Origin: Bactericera cockerelli | Lineage: Eukaryota; Arthropoda; Insecta; Hemiptera; Triozidae | Direction of reading: 5' to 3' | DNA length: 64,000 bases | NCBI GenBank assembly: GCA_024516035.1 | Contig: CM044967.1 | Span: 11,454,092 to 11,518,091, forward strand | Shown: positions 34,001 through 45,800 of the stretch, piece by piece | Layout: each line of letters begins with the position of its first letter | Numbering within the stretch: position 1 is the stretch's first letter | The notes under the pieces: model-generated | The model's database searches: none | What the model was told of the DNA's origin: nothing | Seen by the model: the letters and a program-made list of their open reading frames with translations, nothing else | Program-made: the position numbers and the translations under genes

Positions 34001-37000
34001 AGTCAAGCCCATATCACAGTGGGCTTCCAGTAAATAATTGCACACATTGAATGTAGACAATTATTCAGCTAAACTCTATATTTGATTTGTTAAAGATTAT
34101 CCCGATCTCTTCTTTTTATAGGTCGTCATGAAGTGGATGAAAAAAGACTTGGAAAACAGAGCTGAAAAAATGTTTGACTTGCTGTCAGTAATCAAACTGC
34201 CCCTCTTACCTGAGAGTGTGAGTATCTTTATGACTTATCTTATACTGACCAGTGACCACTGGTCTAACACATGTGCTCTCTGATGTGGACGGGACATCTT
34301 TTTATTTTATGTAAATTTGTTAACTGAGATTTCCTCATTAAATTACGACCCTTGGTGTTCAGCACAAAATATCGATTAATCATGAATTTTTTTTTTTTTT
34401 TTTTTTTTTTACAAATTTACCATAAATTTCTTTAGTTAAAAAACGAAAGTAACAGTTCATATTGATACTACTTTGACTGGCATCTAAAATAACTTATTGC
34501 AATGATCAAAAAAATATCTTAATGGTTTTTTTTCAGTTCCTTGTTGATACGGTAAGCAATGATGTTGAGAAGCATGGAAATAGTCACTGTCGTAATCTCC
34601 TTATGGAAGCTCTCACATACTACTTGCTCCCGGAACGAAGATTGCAGCTGCAATGCTTCAGAACGAGACCAAGGCCCTCTACCCTTGATAATATCTATAT
34701 CCTTGGAGGTGCTGACCCATCCAACAGAGGTAATTCTACCTGAGAAGAGAAAATGAAAAACTCTTCAATCATGATATGGATGTTTGTCTACTAAGGTCTA
34801 TTTTTCGTCGAAAGGTTTTCAATGGAGTAGTAACAAAATAGATTTCTTAATTTCGTTCTCCTTTCTGTTTAGGCGGGGATTTCTGAATTGCATTTTGTAC
34901 AGTTTGTTCTAACATGACATTCATTGAAGCATTTCTCTTTTATATCGTACATAAAAACTGTTTTACAACTTCATTTAGGTCTACCTCTGTAGTTTATAAT
35001 AGTCTATTGCTAGTCTATGTTGTAGTCTAGTCTGTAATGCTTGTCCCTGATAGTCTATTGCTCTTAAGTTTATAATAGATTACAAGTATATCATTTACAA
35101 TCCTGATTTTTTCCAGATTTTTTTTTTACACTTCACATTTAGGGTTGAACTGATCATCATTTTGATGTTATCAATGCATGATATTGTAATATTATTTATG
35201 AAGAAAAAGAAAGATCCCTTCTATTTCAAGCGATAACGCCTTGGTTTTTGAGATACAATTAATAAATCAATCTAATGTCATTCTTATTATTCTTTTATTT
35301 TAGAGGCCATGAGTGTTGAAGTATTTGAACCTCGATCTAGCACGTGGAGTGATATTGGTCACACTCGCGATCGACGTCTCCAATTTGGTGCTGGCATAAT
35401 GGAGGGAATGATCTATGTGGCAGGAGGCAGAGATGGACTGAAAACTCTGAACAGATTCGAGTGTCTTTTTAAGCATTATAAAACCAGAAATAGTACAACT
35501 TACAAAAACGTTTGGATTCCCAAGACTTCGATGCTTACCTTCCGCCATGGACTTGGTAATACTATATTGTTATACGCCGTGAACTTACTGCTGGAATAAT
35601 GGGACTCATTAGTCCTAGTCGGGCAGTATAACCAAAGGGATATTATTAATGTTTCATTTGTAGATGTTGACTTGCAGCACTTTAGTCTAATAAAATAGAG
35701 ATACTTAGGGCCAGATTATTAGAAGTTTTTGTAATACCTCTGTGGCGCTAAGTTTCGGACTGCGTACCGTGTTAGATGGGGAAAACCTGCTAAGTAATGG
35801 CTTCAGTTATCGATTTTGTCAATAAATTTCGCCCTTGTAATATTACATTTACACATTTCAAGATATTAAAATCAGTTTGGTAAGCTAAGTCTAAACCTTA
35901 TTGCATTGAGAAATTCAGCTACATTTATGTCATCAAATCAGGTACCCAAGTATACACTTAGACACGTAGATAATTTCTATCTTTTAAAACAAAATTATTG
36001 AACTGTAATTATTGAACATATGAAGACAATATGATGCAAAAACCATAGATTTTTTTTTACATGGAAACAATTTTTATCGATTTACCACAGTTTAATTCTG
36101 CACCTTATTGTTTTAAAGTTCGAGAGTGCTTAATGCCTTTGAATTTATTTTGGATAAAAAATCAATGTGTAGCAAAACCAATCTATCACCACGAGTTCGA
36201 GTAGACTGTTCAAGTGTACACGGTTCACCTTGACTTTTTTTTAAATTATATTAATTTTAAACAGTTGACTTTTAATTAATACCCATACATATAGGATTAT
36301 TTTTAATATTTCAGGTGTGAGTGTATTGGAGCAAAGTGGACCATTGTATGCTATAGGAGGGCATGATGGTTGGAGTTACTTGAACACTGTAGAGCGATGG
36401 GACCCTAAACTTTCACAGTGGAACTTCGTAGCTCCAATGTTAAGTCCTCGGAGCACAGCGGGAGTGGCTGCATTAAACTCCAAGTAATAAATTTATTCAA
36501 ATTCAACGTAAATATCAAATAATAAATAGGGAGTTTCATTTAAAAATCGAAAGTTGGTGCCTATTTCACTACTTTTGGAATACCCTGTAGAAATTTTGAT
36601 TCCGCCAAAAAATGGGCAAACTTGCGTACATACTAAAACTAAAATTGTACATACTAAAATTCAAGTTTTTATTTTACCTGTGAAAAAGACAAAAGTCCGT
36701 TCCGGGACCTTTAAATCACTCTGTATACAATGTATACATAACTCAAATAATTTTTATTAATTAGTAAATAGTGTAATTTATTGTATCGTAATTTTCCAAT
36801 TAAATAAATTACAATAACTTGAGCTATTAATAAGTAAAATGTATGTATGTATGTACGACTGGTCGTTACTCATACAAGTAACTACTCATTTTTCCTCACG
36901 AGGTATGAGTGGACCCCGAACATCCAAGTACAGAGCAGAAAAATTCCTGCCCCGCTGGGGATCGAACCCAGGTCACCGTGCGTGCAATGCCCAGCGCGCT

Positions 37001-38033
37001 AACTCACTCTGCCACGGTGACTAGCTATTAATAAGTAAAATTTGCTTGAAAAAATACGAAAAAAAAAAATAGAAACCCCCATTCAATTTTGATTGCCCAG
37101 TCATTTGTAACAAATACTTTACTTTTTGTCCCACTCAGAATCTATGCTGTAGGAGGTCGTGACGGTAGCTCCTGTTTACGCACTGCTGAGATGTATGACC
37201 CTTTGACCAATGCCTGGTACACCATAGCCTCAATGGGAAAACGCAGGGCCAGCATTGGTTTGGCAGCCATTGGAGGCTGTCTATATGCTGTCGGAGGTCA
37301 TGAAGGAAGTATGCGGTTTGATTCAGTGGAAAAGTAAGTAATTAAATGTAGGGATGTATTTTTGAAATTTGCTTTCCAGCTTTTTTTTTTTTTTTTTTTT
37401 TTCTTCTCTAATCATATCGAGCCGGGGTGCTTTACCATCCATTTGATATTTTCGACCTCGGTACCTTGATTAATAAGTCGGCGAAATTGTAACCTGGATG
37501 TAACCTAGTAGGTGGTTCAAGTCCTAATATCAGCTAAGATTTAGTAAAGCTAGTGTGAGTAGTTGTGACATCACGAAAGTGATTAACACAAATATGATTA
37601 CTAATAACTTTATAAGGCGACTGGCGATCAGCTTATATTTTTATCTCTAATATCTAAATATTTAAACGGATAAAAATTTAGTTTTCTATGATATTTTTGC
37701 TCTATCACCAGGTATGACCCAAGGGAAAACATTTGGCACGTCGTGGCCAGCATGAACATCGGTCGAGATGCTGTCGCTGTAGCCGCTCTAGGTGACAGAT
37801 TGATCGCTATTGGCGGCTATGATGGGCAGAACTACCTATCGCTAACTGAGATTTATGACCCTTACAACAACACGTGGACTCATTTGTCATCGCTGAATGT
37901 AGGACGTGCCGGGGCATGTGCTGTTCCTGTGTCACGGACTGACAATAACATGTTCTGCAAGTCGAGCGTGGACGAATGGGACGGTGATCTAGAATCAAGT
38001 GGTAGTTTTGAAACTGAAGCGAGAGATGGTTGA
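31008..38033 (+). CDS. BTB-BACK-Kelch protein, KLHL1/4/5-like (complete, 639 aa)
   Basis: Likely substrate adaptor of a Cullin-3 ubiquitin ligase and/or an actin-associated protein, as known for the family. Ten coding exons: 31008-31078, 31719-32026, 32520-32716, 33232-33348, 34122-34217, 34537-34729, 35304-35555, 36315-36483, 37139-37333, 37712-38033. They sum to 1920 nt with every junction in phase; the ATG is the first base group after an acceptor. The N-terminus is threonine-rich. BTB spans about residues 66-165 ([20 protein letters not shown]), BACK about 170-285, then six Kelch blades from about 315 with diglycines in [39 protein letters not shown] and [51 protein letters not shown] and GRAGAC match the KLHL1/4/5 subgroup. 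Oddities: blade 2 has an extra basic insertion ([15 protein letters not shown]), and blade 5 lacks the long loop of vertebrate members. Introns carry MITEs and SINEs. Confidence 0.95.
31262..31317 (+). mobile_element. SINE family D, 3' fragment in Kelch intron 1
   Basis: CTGTTTCATGGCGACAAAAT to GGCTGTGAAACACTCATC is the complement of the start of the 50138-50373 copy. Confidence 0.65.
33376..33688. mobile_element. TTAA-flanked MITE, 313 bp, in Kelch intron 4
   Basis: TTAA lies at 33372-33375 and 33689-33692; the ends are CACTTTGAGCCC and complemented CACATTGAGCCC. Three direct units start at 33393, 33436 and 33479, exactly 43 bp apart, with cores TACCATATATG, TACCATATATG and TACTCTATATGG. 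Non-coding. Confidence 0.88.
35588..35650 (+). mobile_element. SINE family A, 3' end just after Kelch exon 7
   Basis: CTGGAATAATGGGACTCATT and GTCGGGCAGTATAACC with a TATTATT end. It begins about 30 bp beyond the exon 7 donor (35556). Confidence 0.75.
35706..35835. mobile_element. Short MITE, family Q (copy 3)
   Basis: AGGGCCAGATTATTAGA to AATAAATTTCGCCCT with AATACCTCTGTGGCGCTAAG inside. It lies in Kelch intron 7. Confidence 0.7.
36868..37022 (-). mobile_element. tRNA-derived SINE, family C, in Kelch intron 8
   Basis: On the minus strand GTCACCGTGGCAGAGTGAGT (A box) and CCTGGGTTCGATCCCCAGCG (B box), then TTTCTGCTCTGTACTTGGAT. The best head of this family in the window. Confidence 0.85.
37440..37610 (+). 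mobile_element. tRNA-derived SINE, family E, in Kelch intron 9
   Basis: Diverged head (GACCTCGGTACCTTGATTAA), TGTAACCTGGATGTAACCTA, then the tail GTGACATCACGAAAGTGATT. Orientation follows the gene. Confidence 0.6.
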
Positions 38034-39720
38034 GAAAACTGATGTGTGTATGAAACTTGAAAAAATTATGTATTTTTCAAAAGTGGAGAAATCCATGATG
38101 AACATAATGTACAATGTACATAGATTGTCTATTATACTAAAACATTAGATCTGTCCAATATTTCTTGAGCATTGTTTGGTTAAAAAGTAAGGTCACCATC
38201 TACTGATTTTTGAACAGTGTGTATAGTGATTATAGAGGTAGATAAGATTACTGCACAGGATTTGTAATGTTTTTGGAAAGTGATACTTGTATAAAAGTAA
38301 ATGATCTGCTGTAATTTTTGTTTGTGGTGTGTTGCGTTTGTTTATTTAGTGTGATTTTGTTGTGCGGTCTTGGAATGGCGGATTTATGTATTATTATCTA
38401 AAAATAATTTGTTTTGTTGTGAAAGTATTGTTTAAATGATTGACAAAATGGTTGAGTGAAAAACATCTCCATTCAGAGTGACCCCACTTTAGCTGAGACA
38501 CTTCTTCCTACCTATTCACTTTTCTACCTCAAATATGAAACTTTTCATTCGATTTTATATTCTGTTTATCGTTTGTTTTTTTTACTTGTTTTTCTAAATT
38601 TAATTATTTTTCCATTGTAGTAAATTTGTTTATAATGTTCAATATCTAGCTAGGGGTTGCATGGTCAATAATTGGTCATGGAACCAATTGAACTTATAAT
38701 TCACAATGCGATAAAGTTCAAGGAATAATGTTTTCAACACCCTGTACTTGTTTCTACATGTCGACTTAATTATTCATTTTAGTACCAGGACATGCTTGAA
38801 AATCAAAAGTATTACTTCTTTGTTTTTTCTGTTAACTTTCTTATCTTATGGGGTGCATTCAGCCTTTTTAGGCATTATAGGATAATATTTATTTTAATTA
38901 ATATTATAAAATGGACCAATATAATTATGATGTGCAATCTAATGTACTGTAATACTATAAAAATACATTTATATTATTCTCATGCAGAAGATTTCCTCTT
39001 AATATGTAAGTTACAAATTGAGAGTTTTAGTGATCATTTTCAGAAAAAGTACTGTACGTATAAGCACAATTTTTTTTTTTGCTTATGTTTGGTGTCGGGC
39101 TGATGATGAAAAAGCATAGTTGAATCATGAATTATCTGGGGGCTCTTGTCAGTTACATCATTTAAATAGATTTTTGAATTTTTCATATGTTGAAAGCATT
39201 TAAATTTTGCAAATTACAGTAAAAGGATTATTGCCAGTTATTACTAATTTGATTCAGCTTGCGCTGAGATTTAAGTGTTCTCTATTTTGAAGTGTTCTTT
39301 ATTCGTTACTTTCCTCATTATTTACTCTTGTGATAATAATGTTTTCTTCAAGTTAAGTATGTTTATTGTTGTTAAACTTGTGATATTTATCTGTTTTATC
39401 CCTTGTACTCATTTTTATTTTTTTCATGAATGAAAATTCGAGGGATATATAGATTTCAGTTAAATTGTTCTTTATTTTATACAATTATACAGTCATATTC
39501 TGAATTTACATTATTGTAATTCTATATTTTTATTTGTTTTTTTTTTCTCTTTACAGCATGTAGACACTATAGCAGAGATGTGAAGGTTTTTAGGTGTGTA
39601 GAAATACCTTGGATTTTATAGCACTCTTCATGTGTTCTCTGGTCAGTAGTACTCTTTTATTTACTGAACTTTTGCTCGAGATGAAAAATAAACAAGACTT
39701 TTACCTGATAGTGTGAATAT
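38034..39720 (+). other. Probable 3' UTR of the Kelch gene
   Basis: T-rich sequence immediately after the TGA, without intervening transposons. An AATAAA lies at 39687-39692 and could serve as the polyadenylation signal. The extent is inferred. Confidence 0.35.
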
Positions 39721-41280
39721 AAATTTAAGAAGCCACCAGTACTTATCAGCTTTTTACCCTTGTAAGTCTTGTTTTTTTCAATTTGAGAAAACGTTGTGCG
39801 CGTAAAATAAAACACTTCTCTTGACCAGAGAGAACACGCTAGTTATTAACCTATTTTTAGTGTATACCCGTAACCTGGAAGAAAAAAAGAAAAATGTTTT
39901 GCTCGAATTGAAAAATATCCAACTTATAAAATGGTCTCATTTCATCTCTGGATGAACTTGCATCCATTTCCCAAGTTTTACAAAAACAAGGTTAACGTTG
40001 TAGCATTGAACTCATTTCTCCTAGAATATTTTTCTGTAGGGTGAGATATAACGTAGCGCTTAGCGTTGGTGTATATTCAGGGGTGAGCGGGTGAGATTCC
40101 AACAAGGGACACAGATTTAACTAGAATTTCGATTTTAAATTTAAATAATTATGTATGTAGTTGCATGCAGAGATTCTTTGGGTTTCTTTCAAACGACTTC
40201 AAATTATTATGAAAACTCAGATCCTTCAATAAATTATTGAGGGATTTTATTCATTTTAAGCAAAAGGAAAGCGAGGTTTTAAAATAATAGGTATACTTCA
40301 GATGATCAATATGCACTTTTCAAGGCCGAAAAATACCCACATGCAAATTATGTCTTCGTTTCTGCGAGGCTTTTAGCTTTAATTTAGTCTATTTTTAAAA
40401 CTATAGTTCGTGAATACTGACTATCATTATACTCGTAGTTCTTTGATAATTTACGTTTAGTTAACTTTTTTTTTTTTGTTTCATTCACATAACTCTCTCT
40501 TGCATGACTTAAAGACACCCCTGGCTCAGGTTAAATTTGTACTACTCGTCCCTTTAGCCATAAACTCTCATATGCAACACATCCTGCATTCCTATCCTTT
40601 CCTAAGTGGAACAAAGTGGGTGGCAGGGGGAAGGTTTTGTTCCCGTTCTAATTTTACCTTCTGCTTTTTTATCCATTGATTTTCATTTCCAACCGAAAAT
40701 TAGGTTAGTGTTCCAAATGTTTGTGTTCCGTTTCATTCAATTAATGAAAACTCATAAATTTCATAATTTATGAGAAAACTGAACTACTCTTTGGTGCAAA
40801 ATTGGATCGTTCTATTGAAGGCAATATTTTCTTTCCAATCTTATCAAGATAAAAGTAGGTATTCAATCATACAAGGTATCCATTTCTTTTTTCTTTTTTT
40901 TTTGGTGCTTTCATAATCAAATGTAGGGTTTTTTCCTTCATTCTCCTTTTTTCATCTCATGTAATGTACACATTTACACATGTAAAAGGTACACAAATCA
41001 AATTCATAATCAAAGGGTACATTCTCAGACTAAAAAGCCTCAGATCTTTTTTCGAAAAATGCCGTCGAACGGAGATACAGAGAAAATAAAAACTGACTTT
41101 TCAATGGCATTAGGTACGAAATGTTAGTTATTACTTATAAGGTACCTTTACTCAAGTAATATAATACATAAACACGTAGGAACAATGTTCAGTTCATTTT
41201 AACAAGTTCAATACTTCTTTTCAAGAAGAGAAAAAAAATCCAAGTGATTTGTTTTTTTTCATATTTCGAAAAATTCATCA
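39721..41280. other. Intergenic, no gene recognised
   Basis: AT-rich, with T-runs near 40466 and 40890. Nothing further supported. Confidence 0.4.
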
Positions 41281-41286
41281 TCATCA

Positions 41287-41490
41287 TAGGGTGGCGTCAT
41301 CGTGAACGATGGTAGCCAGACAGTGGATGAATGACTCAGCACTTCTACTACTGTCTTTACAAGGAGGCTTATAATTGACAAGGGCCCCCAGAACCGAGCC
41401 AATGCTGGTCTACTCCCTGTTTATAGTCCCCCAGCCAGACTGCTGGTCTACTCCCTGTTTATAGTCCCCCAGCTAGATTCGAAAAATTAC
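41287..41490. repeat. Interspersed repeat, family G
   Basis: GGTGGCGTCATCGTGAACGA to AGTCCCCCAGCCAGAC. The last 44 bp (GCTGGTCTACTCCCTGTTTA...) are tandemly duplicated. The reverse complement occurs at 48930-49085 and a diverged piece at 5741-5815. Confidence 0.75.
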
Positions 41491-42787
41491 CTGAGATTAT
41501 TTTTAGTATTAGAATGTTCCTGGAACTGATTTTGAAAATATCTAAAAAACTTGGACGACCTGTTAATAATTATGTTATTTTAGAACTTGTGATCCACTGA
41601 ACAGAATTACAAGAAACTATGCAAATTTGTTCCTTAGGACCCTTGGACAAAATTCTAGGGTCACAAAATAGGCTCATTTTGTGTATGTAAGGCATCAAAG
41701 TTTTAAGGATTCTAGCAAATTTACAATTTGTACTAACAGGTGATGACACTTCGTCTAAAGGTATAGTGAGATCGGCCATGGCTCAGTTTACGTCTAAGCT
41801 ATCTGAGTATGCAAATATATTTTATTTTTAAAGAAAAAGAAATTGATCCAATTTCCCATTTTTCAGTGTTTAAAAACATAATAATTTACTTTACCTCTAT
41901 TACTTATCTCGCAGCGGAGGTTCCTCACAACTCAGTTCAACTGTCAGTGTCAGGGGAACCAAAAAGCTGAAAATTAATTTATTTAAAAAAGTCTTATGGC
42001 GGTGGATTTAATAAAACTTTTGGCATTTAATCCTTAAAAAGACATGCAGGGATTAGATTTTTTTTCTACTGCTTCTTTTTGAGATTAAAGAAAGGATTAT
42101 ACATCCTTAATTAAATGAAACACCTTCATATTTTTAAATTAAGGAGACTTCCCCGTGTTTATAAAGGATTATTTGATGTGATTACGTAGGACCCTGGATC
42201 CTGCTTATAAAGGTTATAAAAATTCATACGTTTTTGTAAAAAATATTTGCGTGATGCGTCCAATATTCGTTTGAAGGCGCAATAAGTAGTACCTATCTCA
42301 AATTATTGGAGAAATCTATTGAAGATTTTTCATTGTGTCTTTTTGGATGTCTAAAATTTTGAAATGTGGCCTCAATTTTTTTAAAGACCCTTTCATCTCA
42401 GATTTGTCTTATGAAATTAAATAAGCATTTCGAGTTTCAATTCAGTATCTATGTAGAAATGATTGACGTACTGAATCAGTCTCGTTATTACCTATTTTGT
42501 TCAGTAAAAAATAACCAACTTTCAACAAATCTCGCATTATTTTTCTTCATGTTAGGTAGCGTGATCAGCAGGACCTTCAACAAAATATAATAGGTATTGT
42601 GCTTCTTTTGTGAGCAAAACAAAGGATGTGCAGGTATTCTCATTAGAAAAACAAATTAAGATGCGTTTTTTGTGACGTAAAATTTTGCCTCGAGAAAACG
42701 AGAGGAACTTCATCGGAAAACTGTTTTTCCCGAAAGGTGAAATGTTTTAGGTTTCAGCGCTGGCGCCGTTTTTGCTTCCGTGTCCTA

Positions 42788-42793
42788 TATAAA
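42788..42793 (+). promoter_or_regulatory. TATA box of the CIDE-N gene
   Basis: TATAAA in CCTATATAAAG lies 85-90 bp upstream of the ATG at 42878. It is preceded by a GC-richer patch (TTCAGCGCTGGCGCCG). The spacing suits a start site near 42815-42825. Confidence 0.5.
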
Positions 42794-42877
42794 GAATTAA
42801 ACGAGGACTCATTTTAAGAAGAACTAGGTCGGAATTGAGGTTGTGAGGTTGTTCCGGAGACACATTTAGAGAAGAAA

Positions 42878-45800
42878 ATGGAACAGTAAGTAAAAATTTC
42901 CGTATTTTCTAACAAATATTTTTCTTAAAAATTAAGCTAGAACATCGTAAAATAACTTTTCAATGTCTATTTTGTACGTTTAATTTTTATTTTTCTTCGT
43001 TTGCTAATTTCTTATGATTTCCGGGTGCCTAATTTTCAAAAGTACAAAATTCAGTTTTTCTATAACATTTTTTCTTGAAGGGAAGGCGGGTTTCATATTT
43101 ATGTTTCCATAGCAACAATATCTGTTCTAACTTTTAAATGATAAATACCTACTTTGATAATGAAACTGCAATAATTCTTCCTCATATTTAACTCAGTGAA
43201 ATGCTTTTGTTGTATTTTTATTAAAATTGACTAATGATGATTATGATTTCAATTCCAAAGCCTTTCGTTACTATCTATGAGGTAATATGTAAATATAGCT
43301 GTAATACCTACTTATTTAAAAATACACAAAAATTCTTTGATGGTTAAGAAAGCTTTTTCGTCTTTAATTTAAGAGAAAAGTGCGTCTCGTAACTTCTTCT
43401 CCCATTTTGATACGTATTTTTATAGATTGAGGTGAATATAAAAATTTACTCCTTTAAATTTGACAAAGTACCTACTTCCCCGTTGATTTTGTGGTCAATA
43501 TCAATGCTCTGATATTTAACATATCCTCGCAATAATAGCTCATTCAGATCAAAATTAATAAATAAGGCAAAAGAAAATTTGTTCTACATTTAAATGCATT
43601 CATAAAATATTTCCTTTACCTAACGGTTAAATTATTGTCTTTGCACATCATATTGTGTTCAAAGTTGATTTGAATTTACTTAATTGATTATAAAATACAA
43701 AAATAATCACATTTTTTGAAGTTATCGTGTGTTATGACGTAAATCGTGTAATCATCTTAGCAGCCAAATAAAAATACTTAGGATGGGTCCTCTTTATACA
43801 AAAAAAAAAAAATATGAAAAATAAAACAAATGATTTTATTATATTACTTTGGATTTTCAAAGATATTATGTATATTTAACCTAGTTGAGATGAGAGCCTA
43901 CAAGTGGCAGAATAATATCTCTCGGTTTAACTGAACCATTTTTGATGGAAATTGTTCGATACATCTCAACAACCAACTCGGCAAGCTAAAAAACTCCACC
44001 ATAATGTAATAAATTATATCTCAACATTTATTTTGTATGGGGGATTATTATTATTATGAGTTCAAACTATCAATTCGGGGGATAAAAATAAATACTTAAT
44101 AATCTATGAACATTGTGTTAGTTGACCATTTAAAAAAAAAAATATAAGGACAAGAAGTTGATTTTTTTAACTTAGACTTAGAATCATGTTTGTTTTTATT
44201 ACATATACGAGGTATACATGTCAATGTCAACTTATGGCCATTAAAAATGGACTATTTTTCCTTAAAAGTAAGTGGTAAGGCGAAGACTGAAGACTTGTTA
44301 AATTAAGTACCTTACCATACACTCAAAATTTCTTTGTACAAAATATTTCTGAATAATGTTTTATTTAATCAGTTATTTAGCTTTTAAAATATTTTATAAG
44401 ACGTAGTATATTAATTTGTTCTGATAAATAATGCACTGTAAAAAATTCGCTACTTCTGTTTATAGATTGGGTGGTAGAGATTGCCTAAGGCAATAATCCC
44501 ATTCTAAGTAATTTACGTAAATCAAAATAATGAAATCCAATAAACAGTTTACATAAAATAGTAAATAAAGAGCTCGTTGGAACATAATTATTTGAAACAG
44601 GGAATTTAATTTTAACCATTCTAGAGAGATATAAAATTAAGGAAGAGAAGGAGAACGGTGGGAGGGTGGATTAAGTTGAAAAGAAGGGAGAAGTAGTGCA
44701 GAAGTTCTCAAAGAAATTGACCCATATTCGTAGCTGAAAATAAGGTAACCCTACTGAACTAGATTCCAGTGAATAAAAAGAATGGTGGCTCGCTATAGAA
44801 GCAAATCCCAGCTTATCTAGTCAACAAAGTCGATTCGATTCTAACCTGCAAAGTAGCTACTAGCAAACAAAATGAATTGCTATAAGCATATAGGACTTTA
44901 ATATTCGACTCTCAGTGCAAAACAAGTACACTTTTTATTAATGTATTAATACATATTAATTTGTGTTAATCATTTCCGTGATATTACAAATACTCAAAAT
45001 AGTTTTACTAAATACAAGCGGAACCCGGACTTGAACCACCGAACCTCCAGGTTACAAGTCCACCGCCTTATCGATCAAGCTACTGAAGTCGGTCCTCTTT
45101 ATTAATTTCAGCATATTATGAAAGTCTTTTGATTAAACACGTTTCGAACCCTTACTCAATGGCCAGCTAGCTTTCTCGATTAGGATAGAGTTGCTAAAGA
45201 TGTGTGGTTATCGTCGATTCCATCACAACATGACTCAAGGACACTAAGGACGGAATCTAAGGTTGCCCACTAATCGACAATATTAAAACCGTTATTTCAT
45301 TTCAGAATACAAAAATCATGACTGTTAATTATTTTTTCTTCGGAAATGCGTGTTCGAGCCAAAGAGTTCCACAACCTTCTTAGTCTTCTTCTTCTTCTTT
45401 CACTTTGCCTTTTCCCAAAACCTACTTAGAGTCGGCATCGTATTTCCTTTCGGCTTTTATTTCACTATCACTCTGTCTCAAAATGGAAAGGGTTTCATTT
45501 TTCAATAGATACGTCATCTCTCCCAACACAAAAAAGGATCGACAAAGTTAAAAACACCTCATGTAATTTTTTTGTTTGGTGGAAAAACGATATGTAACTT
45601 TTAATATTAACGGGTGTTAATGTTTTTCTAACCAACCCTGTGCAACTGTGCAACTGTGCATGCTTTTTCGTAAAGTTGGATAGTAAAAACTATCAAGCCT
45701 GTCCTACAAGTTAAATTTTACTCAAAAAGAATTGTTCAAATGTTAAATTTCTACGTGCAACAGGAGGTGTTAGATATCATGTATATCATACTTTCCCTTA

